Both the position numbers and the translations under genes were made by a program. A stretch of DNA of 62,086 nt from contig JAKQTR010000011.1 in the NCBI GenBank assembly GCA_029562975.1, positions 1-62,086 of the forward strand, written 5' to 3'. Positions 16,427 through 24,875 of the stretch are shown here, piece by piece. Below the pieces are notes generated by a model. It did not search any database. It was given only the letters and a program-made list of their open reading frames with translations, and was not told the DNA's origin. This DNA is from Acidobacteriota bacterium. GTDB lineage: Bacteria > Acidobacteriota > Vicinamibacteria > Vicinamibacterales > JAKQTR01. The first letter of the stretch is position 1; every line of letters begins with the position of its first letter.

Positions 16427-18442
16427 CTAGTCCCGGGCGAGCCTGTCCAGCGCGCCGCGCAGCTTCCGCTCGACGGCGCGCCGATCGATGTGCTCGCCGT
16501 CGCCGGCGAGCGACGCGCGCCAGGCCTCGGCGGCCTCGGCGTAGCGCCGCTTCCGGAACAGGAAGTCGCCCCAGTGGTCCTGGACGACCGAGTCGCGCGG
16601 CAGTTGCGCGGCGGCGGCCTTCAGGGGCGGCTCGGCGAGATCGAGCTGACCGAGCTTGAAGTGCGCCCAGCCGAGGCTGTCGAGGTAGGCGCCGTTGTAC
16701 GGGTCGAGCGCGACGGCCCGCTTGATGAGCTCCAGGCCCTCGGCGACGCGGCCGACGCGGTCGACCAGGGTGTAGCCGAGGTAGTTCAGTGTCGGGGCGT
16801 GCGCCGCGTCCTTGGCAAGGACCTCGCGGAAGACGCGCTCGGCCTCTCCGCGCCGCGACTGCCGCTCGAGCATCGCCCCGTATTGGAACAGCGCGTCCGT
16901 GTCGTCGGGAAACCGCCGGACGACCGTCCTCAACACGGCCGCGGCCTCGCCGTACCGGCGCGCCGCGGCGTAGTACTCCGCCAGGTGCTGCGCCGGGGCC
17001 GCCTCCTGCGGCGTCGCGTCGGCCAGGGCCCCGAGCAGCGCCGCGCCCTCGTCGAACCGGCCCAGCCCGCGCAGCGCGTCGGCCTCGAGGCGCGCGAGGC
17101 GCAGACTCGAGGGCTGCTTCGTCCGCTCCGCCCGCACCACCTCCAGCGCGCGATCGTACGCCTTCGCCTCGACGAGCGCCTGCCCGAGGTAGAGCCGGTT
17201 GGCGGGCTCGCCCGGGTCGAGCGTCGCCGCTCGCTCGAACACGGCCACCGCGTCCGGAGGGCGGCCGAGTTCGAGGTACGCGAACCCCAGATGCGCCAGG
17301 ATCATCGCCCGATCGGGCCCCTTCTCCTGCGCGTGCTTCGCGGCAACGGGCTCGAGCGCGGCCACAATGCCCGCCCAGTCGCGGCGGGCCTCCAGGACCT
17401 GCGCCAGGGCATGGGCGCCGGACGCGCTGGCGGGGCTGACGGCCATCAGCCGCCGCGCGCTGGCCTCCGCCCCGTCCAGGTCGCCCGTCTCCCGTTGTGC
17501 TCGCGCGAGCAGGTAGAGAGGCCATCCGGCATTCGGATGGGCCTTCGTCACGTCGAGCAGCAGGCCGCGGGCCCTGCCGGCGTTCCCGCGCCCGGAGCCG
17601 TTGAGGAGCGCCGCCGCCCAGCGCGTCCGGAGGTCCGTGTCGTCCGGCGCCTGTTTCGACGCCGCTTCGAAGGCGGCGGCGGCCTCGTCCCACCGCTCGG
17701 CTTGCTCGTACGCGGAGCCGAGCGATTCGTTGAACGAGGGGTCCGCCGCGGCGGCGTCCCTGAGGAGCGCAATGGCGTCGTCCTGGCGCCCGGCGCCGGT
17801 GTAGGCCTGGGCGAGCATCGAGACGCCCTGCGGCAGCCAGGGCTCGTCGGCCAGCAGCTGCCGGAGCACAGGAATGGCCTTGTCGCCGCGGCCGCCGCGC
17901 AGGTACAGGCGGCCGAGCGTCAGGCGGACGCTGGCGGCGAGGTCCCGCCGGGCTTCGCCGAGCGCCGCCTCGAGGTGGTCGAGCGCGAGCTGACGGGTGT
18001 CGGCTGCCGCCGGACGCTCCTGCCCGGACGGGCCCTCGCGCTCCGCGAGGCTGGAGTAGATCGACCCGAGCACGAGGTGCGCGCCGCTGTGCGCCGGCTG
18101 GATCTTCAGCGCCGCCTCCGCCAGGGCGATGGCGTCGGCCAGGCGGCTCTGGCGCACGTACAGCTCGGCGAGGGCGGCCGGGAGATCCGCCGAGGCCGGG
18201 TCCAGCGTCATCGCGCGCTCGAACGCCGCGATGGCGCCCTCGACCTCGCCCTGCTTTTCGAGCAGGCAGCCGCGGCTGAACTCGAAGTAGGCCTCGGCAA
18301 CGGGATCGGAGGGGCGGCTGCCGCGCGCGGCCGCGGCGGGGCGCTCCCCGGGCGCAGGAGCCGATTGCGGGACGGGGCGCGGGAACGGCGGCGCGCCGAG
18401 CGCCGCCGGGCCGAGGGCCGCCGCGAGAACCAGGGAGACCAC
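16427..18442 (-). CDS. Secreted tetratricopeptide repeat protein
   Basis: A 671-residue protein with an N-terminal signal-like segment (MVSLVLAAALGPAALG) and then TPR units over most of its length. Clear examples are AYFEFSRGCLLEKQGEVEGA near 50, AHLGFAYLELGRPPDAVAVF near 385 and LDSLGWAHFKLGQLDLAEPP near 590. TPR solenoids mediate protein contacts; here an extracytoplasmic role is likely. Start is GTG. Gene order (TPR, then LolB-like) resembles pairs in other bacteria where a TPR protein precedes an outer-membrane assembly factor. Specific function not recognised. Confidence 0.8.
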   Translation of the reverse strand: MVSLVLAAALGPAALGAPPFPRPVPQSAPAPGERPAAAARGSRPSDPVAEAYFEFSRGCLLEKQGEVEGAIAAFERAMTLDPASADLPAALAELYVRQSRLADAIALAEAALKIQPAHSGAHLVLGSIYSSLAEREGPSGQERPAAADTRQLALDHLEAALGEARRDLAASVRLTLGRLYLRGGRGDKAIPVLRQLLADEPWLPQGVSMLAQAYTGAGRQDDAIALLRDAAAADPSFNESLGSAYEQAERWDEAAAAFEAASKQAPDDTDLRTRWAAALLNGSGRGNAGRARGLLLDVTKAHPNAGWPLYLLARAQRETGDLDGAEASARRLMAVSPASASGAHALAQVLEARRDWAGIVAALEPVAAKHAQEKGPDRAMILAHLGFAYLELGRPPDAVAVFERAATLDPGEPANRLYLGQALVEAKAYDRALEVVRAERTKQPSSLRLARLEADALRGLGRFDEGAALLGALADATPQEAAPAQHLAEYYAAARRYGEAAAVLRTVVRRFPDDTDALFQYGAMLERQSRRGEAERVFREVLAKDAAHAPTLNYLGYTLVDRVGRVAEGLELIKRAVALDPYNGAYLDSLGWAHFKLGQLDLAEPPLKAAAAQLPRDSVVQDHWGDFLFRKRRYAEAAEAWRASLAGDGEHIDRRAVERKLRGALDRLARD

Positions 18443-18497
18443 GGCCCGATTGTTTCACAAAGGCCCCGGGCTGTCAGCCTGCCTGCGGCGCGTCTGG

Positions 18498-18503
18498 TAT
18501 AGT
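18498..18503 (+). promoter_or_regulatory. Extended -10 promoter before the Trm112-like gene
   Basis: TATAGT preceded by TGG forms an extended -10 box in the divergent gap between the TPR gene and the Trm112-like gene. Start would be near 18511, about 20 bases before the ATG. No good -35 box is seen at 17-18 bases, which is usual for extended -10 promoters. It probably drives the downstream heptosyltransferase, ligase and kinase too. Confidence 0.5.
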
Positions 18504-18530
18504 GGCGTAGCGCGCGAAAGGAGCGCCGTG

Positions 18531-18719
18531 ATGGCCGTCAACCCGGAGCTGCTCGAGATCCTCGTGTGCCCCGCGTGCAAGGACACGCCGGTCGTCCCGG
18601 TGAACAACGGCGCGGGGCTCAAGTGCGGCCGGTGCCATCGCGTCTACCCGGTGAAGGACGACATCCCGGTGATGCTCATCGACGAGGCCTCGATCGAGCC
18701 GCCGCCGGGCCAGCCGTGA
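18531..18719 (+). CDS. Trm112-like zinc ribbon protein
   Basis: A 62-residue protein with two Cys pairs, CPAC at 13-16 and CGRC near 34-37, and the family ending VYPVKDDIPVMLIDEA. Bacterial members of this family (YcaR type) lie near lipid A and LPS genes and are of unclear function; the eukaryotic relative activates methyltransferases. GAAAGGAG lies about seven bases before the ATG. The adjacent heptosyltransferase supports a link with LPS biosynthesis, but that is inference. Confidence 0.85.
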   Translation: MAVNPELLEILVCPACKDTPVVPVNNGAGLKCGRCHRVYPVKDDIPVMLIDEASIEPPPGQP

Positions 18720-18729
18720 GGCCCGCCCC

Positions 18730-19821
18730 CTGAACATCCTTCTCATCCGGCTGCGCCTCATCGGCGACGTGGTGCTGACGACGCCGGCCGTGCGCGGGAT
18801 CCGCCGCGCGCGCCCGGACGCCCGCCTGAGCTACCTGGTCGAGCCGCAGGCCGCCGCCGTGGTCGCGCGGAACCCGAACCTCGATCGCGTGATCGTCGCC
18901 CCGCCGGCCCGCGGCCCGCGCAGGTGGCGCGCGGACCTGTCGCTGGCCCTCGCGCTGCGGCGCGAGCGGTACGACGCCGTCATCGATTTCCACGGAGGGC
19001 CGCGCAGCTCGCTGTTCGCCCTGGCGACGGGCGCCCCCGTGAGGGTCGGATACGCGGTGCCGTGGCGCAGCTGGATGTACACGCGGCTGGTCGGGCGGCC
19101 GAGGGGCCACCGGAACAGGCACTCGGTGGACAACCAGTGGGACCTGGCCGAGGCGCTGCTGCCCGAGATCGGCAGGCCGGCGCCCGATACCGACCCCGTC
19201 GAAATGGCGGACGATCCCGGGGCCGCTTCGCGCGTCGAGCGCAGGCTGCGCGATCTCGGCATGAGCGGCGGGCACGACCTCGTCGTCGTGCACGTCGGGG
19301 CCGGGAACGAGTTCCGCCGCTGGCCGGAGGAGGCCTTCGCCGGCGTGGTTGCCGCCCTCGCGTCCGCGGATCCGAATCGGCGTATCATCCTCACGACCGG
19401 GGCCGCGCAGGCCGGGCGGGCCGAGACCGTGCGGCGGGAGGCCCTGCGCGCGGGCGCCGCCGAAGCGGCCGTGGCGGCGGCGTGCGACCTGGACCTGGGC
19501 GAACTACGGGCGCTGGCGGGCCGGGCGGCCGTTTTCGTGGGCGGCGACAGCGGGCCGGCGCACATCGCGGCGACGACCGCGACGCCCATGGTGGTCATCT
19601 ACGGCCCGACGACGCCGGGCGTGTGGGGGCCCTGGCGCCCGCGTGCGTGCGCGACCGAGGTTGTCGAGCTGGACGGGCTTCCCTGCCGGCCGTGCGACCA
19701 GCGGGTGTGCGAGCCGGGCGACTTCCGCTGCCTGCGGCGCGTCGCGCCGGCGGAGGTCGCCTCGGCGGCCGAGCGCGCCATCGAGCGGGGGCGGCTTTCG
19801 CGGAGGCGGGGTGTGTCATGA
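18730..19821 (+). CDS. Glycosyltransferase family 9 (ADP-heptose:LPS heptosyltransferase)
   Basis: Adds heptose to the LPS core. The family N-terminus NILLIRLRLIGDVVLTTPAV is intact only if translation starts at CTG 18730; the first GTG in frame (18769) would cut off the first strand and the catalytic Asp loop. The substrate motif VVHVGAGNEFRRWPEEAFA is near residue 185 and the GGDSGPAHIAATTATPMV motif near 273. A Cys-rich end (PCRPCDQRVCEPGDFRCLR) is typical of GT9. Length 363 residues. Followed by a 4-base overlap with the ligase gene. Confidence 0.85.
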   Translation: MNILLIRLRLIGDVVLTTPAVRGIRRARPDARLSYLVEPQAAAVVARNPNLDRVIVAPPARGPRRWRADLSLALALRRERYDAVIDFHGGPRSSLFALATGAPVRVGYAVPWRSWMYTRLVGRPRGHRNRHSVDNQWDLAEALLPEIGRPAPDTDPVEMADDPGAASRVERRLRDLGMSGGHDLVVVHVGAGNEFRRWPEEAFAGVVAALASADPNRRIILTTGAAQAGRAETVRREALRAGAAEAAVAAACDLDLGELRALAGRAAVFVGGDSGPAHIAATTATPMVVIYGPTTPGVWGPWRPRACATEVVELDGLPCRPCDQRVCEPGDFRCLRRVAPAEVASAAERAIERGRLSRRRGVS

Positions 19822-21002
19822 GGCGAATACCCCTGGAACGCGCGGCGCTGTGGCTGCTCTACGGGACCGTAGCGGCGCTGCAGGTGTCGATTGCCGCCGC
19901 GCAGACGCTGCTCGCGCTGATGCTCGTCGCCTGGATCGCGATGCTGGCACAGGGCCGCGCACGGCCTGGCGCCCCGCCGTTCTTCAGGGCGCTGGCGGTC
20001 TACGCCGTCTTCACGCTGGCGGCCACGGTCTTCTCGGTCGAGCCGCTGACGAGCCTCGTCGACGACAAGCAGCTGCTCCTGTTGCTGACCGTGCCGGCGG
20101 TCTACGAAATCGCCCGCGGCGGCCGGGCCCGCACGGTGCTGGCCGTGATCATCACGGCGGGCGCCGCCAGCGCCGTCGCCGGCATCGTCCAGTACGGGAT
20201 GCTGCACTACAACAACCTCGGCCAGCGGCCGCAGGGGTCGCTCGGCCACTACATGACGTATTCGGGGCTGCTGATGCTCGTCGCCATGGCGGCGGCGGCG
20301 CGGCTGCTGTTTGAAGCGCGCAACCGCACGTGGCCCGCGCTCGTGATGCCGGCGCTGCTGGTGGCGCTCGCGCTGACCTTCACGCGGAGCGCGTGGGTGG
20401 GCGCCAGCGCGGGCATCGCCGCGCTGCTGCTCCTGAAGGACTTCCGTCTGCTCGGCGCGCTGCCCGTCGTGCTGGCCGTGGGCATCGCCATCGCGCCCCC
20501 GCAGGTGACCCATCGTTTCTACTCCATGTTCGATTTGAACGACCCGACGAGCCGGGACCGGGTGGCGATGCTGCGCGAGGGCGTGCGGATGATCGCCGCC
20601 GACCCGCTCACGGGCATGGGCCCGAACATGGTGGAGCGCCAGTACGCGCGGTTCCGGGACGCCGAGGCCGTCGAGCGCGTCAATCCGCACCTGCACAACG
20701 TGCCGATGCAGATCGCGGCCGAGCGCGGCCTGCCCGCGCTCTTCGCCTGGCTGTGGTTCGTCGGGAGCGCCTCTGCGGGGCTGTGGGCGCTCCTGCGCCG
20801 CGGCCGCCACCGCGTGCTCGCGGCCGCCGGCCTCGGCGCGGTGGCCGCCATGCTCGGCGCCGGGATGTTCGAGCACAACTTCGGCGACTCGGAGTTCCTC
20901 CTGCTGCTGCTCGTGCTCGTGACGCTGCCCTTCGCGTCCGAGCGCCCGGAGCCCGCCGATCCCGGAGCCCCGGGCGCGCGGCGGGCGGAGGGACTCTCGT
21001 GA
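19818..21002 (+). CDS. O-antigen ligase / polymerase-like membrane protein
   Basis: A 394-residue integral membrane protein with about ten hydrophobic segments. The Wzy_C-type signature is seen: RPQGSLGHYMTYSGLLMLVA near 135, TFTRSAWVGASAG near 185, and the periplasmic loop with GMGPNMVERQYARF and HLHNVPMQIAAERG near 260-300. O-antigen ligases (WaaL) join O-chains to the lipid A core; Wzy polymerases look alike and cannot be told apart from sequence. Position between heptosyltransferase and heptose kinase favours WaaL. ATG overlaps upstream stop. Confidence 0.78.
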   Translation: MRRIPLERAALWLLYGTVAALQVSIAAAQTLLALMLVAWIAMLAQGRARPGAPPFFRALAVYAVFTLAATVFSVEPLTSLVDDKQLLLLLTVPAVYEIARGGRARTVLAVIITAGAASAVAGIVQYGMLHYNNLGQRPQGSLGHYMTYSGLLMLVAMAAAARLLFEARNRTWPALVMPALLVALALTFTRSAWVGASAGIAALLLLKDFRLLGALPVVLAVGIAIAPPQVTHRFYSMFDLNDPTSRDRVAMLREGVRMIAADPLTGMGPNMVERQYARFRDAEAVERVNPHLHNVPMQIAAERGLPALFAWLWFVGSASAGLWALLRRGRHRVLAAAGLGAVAAMLGAGMFEHNFGDSEFLLLLLVLVTLPFASERPEPADPGAPGARRAEGLS

Positions 21003-22048
21003 TGACGAGGTCCGCCTTGCAGGGCGCGCGCGCACGCGAGATTGTCGGGCGCTTCGCGTCGGTCGAGATCCTGGTCGTCGGCGACCTCATGCTGGACCAG
21101 TTCGTCATCGGCCGCGTCAGGCGGATCTCGCCCGAGGCCCCGGTGCCGGTGGTCGAGCACGACCACGACGAGCACCGGATTGGCGGCGCCGGCAACGTCG
21201 CGCACAACATCCGCGCCCTCGGCGCGCGGGTTGCGCTTGTCGGCCTGGTCGGGACGGATGCCGCCGCCGATTGGCTGCGCGCCGAGCTGGCGGCGCGGGG
21301 CCTGGACGGGGCGGCGCTCGTGGCCGACCCCGCGCGCCCGACCACGCGGAAGCAGCGCATCGTCACGACGCGCAACCAGCAGGTGGCGCGGGTGGACTTC
21401 GAGAGCGACGCCGAGGCCGGCGGCGCCGTCGAGCGGGCCCTGATCGACAGGGCGCTCGGGAGGCTCGAGGACGCGGCGGCCGTGGTCGTCTCCGACTACC
21501 TCAAGGGCGCCGTCACCCGGGCGCTCGTCGCGGCGGTGGTCGAGCGCGCCCGGGCGCGATCGATTCCCGTGCTCGTCGATCCCAAGGTCCCGCACCTCGA
21601 CTACTACGCCGGCACGACCGTGGTGAAGCCGAACTTGGTCGAGGCCGAGATGGCGGCGCACATGCGGATCCGGACCGACGAGGACGCCGGCCGGGCCGGG
21701 CGCCGGTTCCTCGAGCGCGCCGGGTGCCGGAACGTGCTCATCACGCGCGGCGAGCACGGGATGTCGGTGGTCACGCCGGCAGAGGAGGCGCACTACCCCG
21801 CCGTGGCGCGCGAGGTGGCCGACGTCACCGGGGCCGGGGACACCGTGATTGGGGCGGTGGCGTGCGCGCTGGCGGCCGGGGCCGACCTGGCGGAGGCCGC
21901 GCAGCTTGCCAACCACGCGGCGGGCATCGTCGTCGGGCGCTTCGGTCCCGCGACCGTCTCGCCCGCCGACCTCCTCACCGAGATGGAGATGGGGGAGATG
22001 GGGTCAGATCCAGAAAAACGGGGTCAGGCCCCGGATTCCTGGGCCTGA
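21002..22048 (+). CDS. hldE1 (rfaE1): D-glycero-beta-D-manno-heptose-7-phosphate kinase with repeat-derived C-terminal tail
   Basis: PfkB-family kinase that phosphorylates heptose 7-phosphate in ADP-heptose synthesis. It has VVGDLMLDQFVIGRVRRISP near 22-41, IGGAGNVAHNIRALGA near 60-75, and the PfkB GAGDT motif near 278. It is only the kinase half; the adenylyltransferase half is a separate gene at 55274. The last 15 codons lie inside a palindromic repeat and read [15 protein letters not shown], unlike normal family ends, which stop near VSPADLL. ATG overlaps the ligase stop (TGATG). Confidence 0.93.
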   Translation: MTRSALQGARAREIVGRFASVEILVVGDLMLDQFVIGRVRRISPEAPVPVVEHDHDEHRIGGAGNVAHNIRALGARVALVGLVGTDAAADWLRAELAARGLDGAALVADPARPTTRKQRIVTTRNQQVARVDFESDAEAGGAVERALIDRALGRLEDAAAVVVSDYLKGAVTRALVAAVVERARARSIPVLVDPKVPHLDYYAGTTVVKPNLVEAEMAAHMRIRTDEDAGRAGRRFLERAGCRNVLITRGEHGMSVVTPAEEAHYPAVAREVADVTGAGDTVIGAVACALAAGADLAEAAQLANHAAGIVVGRFGPATVSPADLLTEMEMGEMGSDPEKRGQAPDSWA

Positions 22049-22074
22049 CCCCGTTTTTCTGGATCTGACCCCAT
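21998..22074. repeat. Palindromic repeat, copy 1 (bidirectional terminator-like)
   Basis: Arms 21998-22031 and 22041-22074 are perfect reverse complements (34 bases) around a nine-base loop. The inner 13-bp GC-rich stem (22019-22031 with 22041-22053) is followed on both strands by TTTTTCT, the form of an intrinsic terminator. It lies between the convergent genes hldE1 and purH. The last codons and TGA stop of hldE1 fall inside it; purH stops eight bases outside. A second copy is at 47589-47663. RAYT-associated palindromes of this GGGGTCAG type are known in other phyla; no transposase is here. Confidence 0.9.
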
Positions 22075-22081
22075 TACCTCA

Positions 22082-23683
22082 TCAGTGTCTGAAGTGCCGG
22101 CGGCGCGTCAGGACCATCGCGATGCCGTGCTCGTCGGCCGCCGCGATGACGTCGGCGTCGCGCACCGATCCGCCCGGCTGCACGACGGCCGTCGCCCCGG
22201 CGGCCACGATCGCATCGAGGCCGTCGCGGAACGGGAAGAAGGCGTCCGACGCCGCCACCGACCCCGCAAGTGACAGCTTCGCCGCCTCGGCCTTCATCCG
22301 GGCCACGTTCACCGCGTCGACCCGGCTCATCTGGCCGGCGCCGACCGCGAGCGTGCGGTCCTCGGACGTGAAAATCACCGTGTTCGACTTCACGTGCGCG
22401 CAGACGCGCCACGCGAACCGCAGGGCCTTCCACTCGGCCGGCGTCGGCGCCCGTCTGGTCACGACCTCCGGCCCGCCCTTGCGCGGCCACTCGTCCCGCG
22501 CCTCCGCCACGCGGTCCGCGTCCTGCGCGAGGACGCCTCCCAGCGCAGACCGGAGGTCGAGGCGGCCCAGGGTCCGGCTGACGCCGCCGGCGCCGAAGGC
22601 CGCCGGCGCGATGACGACGCGCAGGTTCTTCCTGGCTGCGAGGACCGCCAGCGCCGCCTCGGTAATCGCCGGCGCGATCACGGCCTCGATGAAGGTGGAG
22701 GCGATGGCCTGCGCCGTCGCCTCGTCCACTTCGCGGTTGCACCCGACGATGCCGCCGAAGGCGGACAGCGGATCGGCGTCGCGCGCGCGGACGTAGGCCT
22801 CGGCCAGGTCGAGGCCCGTCGCGGCGCCGCACGGGTTCGTGTGCTTGATGACGACCGCGGCGGGCTCGACGAACTCGGCGGCGATGCGCGACGCGGCGTC
22901 CACGTCCAGCAGGTTGGTGAAGGACAGTTCCTTGCCCTGCAGCACGGCGGGCAAGTCGCCGGGCGCCGCGTCGGCGGGCACGTACCACGCGCCGGGCTGG
23001 TGCGGGTTCTCGCCGTAGCGCAGCGTGCGGTGGCGGTTCGTGGCGACGATCAGACGCGGCGGCAGCGGGTCGCGCTCGGCCAGGCGCCGGCACGCGCCGC
23101 CCTCGACGGCGACGGCCTCCAGCTCGTTGGCGATGGCGCAGTCGTAGCTCCCCGTGTGGGTGAACGCCTCCTTCGCCAGGGCGAAGCGCAGCTCCATCGA
23201 CGGCCCGCCCGGCTCGTCGAGGGCGGCCAGCACGCGGCCGTAGTCGCCCGGCGACGTCACCACGAGCACGTCCTTGAAGTTCTTGGCGGCCGCCCGGATC
23301 ATCGACGGCCCGCCGATGTCGATGTCCTCGACGAGCGCCTCGAACGCCGTGCCCGGCCTCGCGGCCGTCTCGCAAAACGGGTAGAGGTTCACGACGACCA
23401 TGTCGATCGGCGTGATGCGGAACCGCTCCATCGCCTCCAGGTCGCTCGAGTGGTCGCGGCGGGCGAGGATGCCGCCGTGGATCATCGGGTGCAGCGTCTT
23501 GACGCGGCCGTCCATCATCTCGGGCGCGCCCGTCACCTCGGCCACCTGGACGACCGGCACGCCGGCGTCCGCCAGCGCGCGCGCGGTGCCTCCTGTCGAG
23601 ACGATGTCCCAGCCCCGCTGGACCAGGCCGCGGGCGAACTCCACGAGGCCGGCCTTGTTCGACACGCTGATCAATGCGCGCAT
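22082..23683 (-). CDS. purH: Bifunctional AICAR transformylase / IMP cyclohydrolase
   Basis: Last two steps of IMP synthesis. The 533-residue protein has the IMP cyclohydrolase domain first (MRALISVSNKAGLVEFARGL, then STGGTARAL and VKTLHPMIHGGILARRD near 60-75) and the transformylase domain after about residue 200 (KHTNPCGAA near 285). It ends RRRHFRH as most PurH proteins do, so its C-terminus is unaffected by the adjacent palindrome. Convergent with hldE1 and divergent from the cold-shock gene. Confidence 0.96.
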   Translation of the reverse strand: MRALISVSNKAGLVEFARGLVQRGWDIVSTGGTARALADAGVPVVQVAEVTGAPEMMDGRVKTLHPMIHGGILARRDHSSDLEAMERFRITPIDMVVVNLYPFCETAARPGTAFEALVEDIDIGGPSMIRAAAKNFKDVLVVTSPGDYGRVLAALDEPGGPSMELRFALAKEAFTHTGSYDCAIANELEAVAVEGGACRRLAERDPLPPRLIVATNRHRTLRYGENPHQPGAWYVPADAAPGDLPAVLQGKELSFTNLLDVDAASRIAAEFVEPAAVVIKHTNPCGAATGLDLAEAYVRARDADPLSAFGGIVGCNREVDEATAQAIASTFIEAVIAPAITEAALAVLAARKNLRVVIAPAAFGAGGVSRTLGRLDLRSALGGVLAQDADRVAEARDEWPRKGGPEVVTRRAPTPAEWKALRFAWRVCAHVKSNTVIFTSEDRTLAVGAGQMSRVDAVNVARMKAEAAKLSLAGSVAASDAFFPFRDGLDAIVAAGATAVVQPGGSVRDADVIAAADEHGIAMVLTRRRHFRH

Positions 23684-23770
23684 GATGCTCACTCCCGGGA
23701 GGCGATGGCGGCTGCCAGAGAGTAGAGAGTATAGCCGCGTCGCTTGCCGTCCGCTCGCCGTCCGCTCGTC

Positions 23771-23800
23771 TTGACACTCCGCAAACGCGGCCGGTAACAT
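23771..23800 (+). promoter_or_regulatory. Promoter of the cold-shock gene
   Basis: A perfect -35 TTGACA (23771-23776) and a -10 TAACAT (23795-23800) are spaced by 18 bases. Transcription from about 23807 gives an untranslated leader of about 125 bases, much like cspA-type mRNAs whose leader controls translation at low temperature. No known cold-shock box could be confirmed by eye. Confidence 0.65.
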
Positions 23801-23930
23801 GCCGATCGGGTGCCTCCGGGCGGGCGCCCGCCGCACGAACAGCGGATCGACGGGACTTTCTCCGGCTGGAGCCGGGGAGCGGCAAGACCGCGGCGCGCCC
23901 GGCGCCGCGACAAGGCAAGGCAGGGCACGT

Positions 23931-24134
23931 ATGCGCATTACAGGCAAGGTGAAGTGGTTCAACAACGCGAAGGGGTTCGGATTCATCGAGCGCGAGGGCG
24001 GGAGCGACGTGTTCGTTCACTACTCGGCCATCACGGGCAACGGCTTCCGTTCGCTCGAGGAGGGCCAGGCCGTGGAGTTCGAGATCGTCGACGGCCCGAA
24101 GGGACCTCAGGCGGGCAACGTCATCAAGATCTAG
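23931..24134 (+). CDS. csp: Cold-shock domain protein
   Basis: A 67-residue single-domain nucleic acid chaperone. Both RNA-binding motifs are visible: KGFGFI (RNP1) at 15-20 and VFVHYS (RNP2) near 28-33, in the standard fold [15 protein letters not shown]...NVIKI. It is monocistronic: it has its own promoter, a long leader and a clear terminator at 24157. The paralogue role (cold or constitutive) cannot be told. Confidence 0.97.
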   Translation: MRITGKVKWFNNAKGFGFIEREGGSDVFVHYSAITGNGFRSLEEGQAVEFEIVDGPKGPQAGNVIKI

Positions 24135-24156
24135 CGATCACCCCTTCCGACAGCTT

Positions 24157-24189
24157 CACCGGGGCGGCCCAGCCGCCCCGGTGTTTTTT
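24157..24189 (+). terminator. Rho-independent terminator of the cold-shock gene
   Basis: A perfect 12-bp stem, CACCGGGGCGGC with GCCGCCCCGGTG, closes a three-base loop and is followed directly by six T residues. It starts 22 bases after the csp stop codon. It is the clearest intrinsic terminator in the window. Confidence 0.92.
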
Positions 24190-24284
24190 CAGGCGCGATT
24201 CCCCGACAACGTAACGGCGCGAGATGAGGAGGCCGGCCGGGCCCTGCCCGCGGGCCGCCGCGGCTGGCGCGGGTGTCCTGCCGC

Positions 24285-24875
24285 TCACTCGCCGCGCGAG
24301 CCCTTGAGGCCCCTCGCGCTGAAGGTGAGCTTGCCGTCGTGGATCGTCACGCGGAACGCCACCTCGGGCGCGCCGCGCTTCCTGAGGACCGCCACCTTGT
24401 CGCGGATCAGGCCGGCGAACCTGTGGAACGGCACCTGCCGCTCGCCGAGTTCGCGGCGCACGTCGCTGACGCGCTCGTAGAGATCGCGGAGCCGGTCCGA
24501 CTCGCGGACCGGGTCGGCGAACACCGTGACGTAGACGACGCGATCGCCCTGCGACGCCGCGCCCGCTGCGGGCTGGCCGCGGTGGGCGAACGGCCCCGGG
24601 CGTCCCTCCTCGCGGGCCCGCAGCCCCCGGTCCCACAGGTCCACAAAGGTCGCCAGCCGCGACATCAGCGCCTGCAGGCGGAACCGCTCCGCGTACGAGC
24701 CCTCGATCGCGCTCGCGCGCTCGAGCTTCGCCACCGACTGCTCGACCTGCGTGCGCGTCTCCCACGGCGGGCGAGGGAGCTGCCCGGCGAAGAACATGTT
24801 GTACTCGGCCTCGAGCCTGCGCAGGTCGGCCTCGAGCTTCTGCAGGCTGCGTTCGAGATCGGATCCGCGGGCCAC
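24285..24875 (-). CDS. Uncharacterised protein with N-terminal coiled coil
   Basis: A 196-residue protein I do not firmly recognise. Residues 4-40 form a likely coiled coil (LERSLQKLEADLRRLEAEYN) followed by MFFAGQLPRPPWETR. The C-terminal half has VYVTVFADPVRESDRLRDLY and ends FRVTIHDGKLTFSARGLKGS. The pattern recalls the C-terminal domain of Myxococcus MXAN_5187-type proteins, from memory only. Start is probably GTG 24875 overlapping the upstream stop (TAGTG), so it is coupled to the 155-residue gene upstream. Function unknown. Confidence 0.72.
   Translation of the reverse strand: MARGSDLERSLQKLEADLRRLEAEYNMFFAGQLPRPPWETRTQVEQSVAKLERASAIEGSYAERFRLQALMSRLATFVDLWDRGLRAREEGRPGPFAHRGQPAAGAASQGDRVVYVTVFADPVRESDRLRDLYERVSDVRRELGERQVPFHRFAGLIRDKVAVLRKRGAPEVAFRVTIHDGKLTFSARGLKGSRGE

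Noticed and set aside
23728-23733. TATACT as a purH promoter -10 box on the minus strand
   Set aside because: The hexamer is good, but no -35 box lies 16-18 bases upstream, so I did not list it as a feature.
23684-23930. Riboswitch upstream of purH or csp
   Set aside because: No purine aptamer or other known fold could be recognised by eye; the leader fits a normal cold-shock 5' region.
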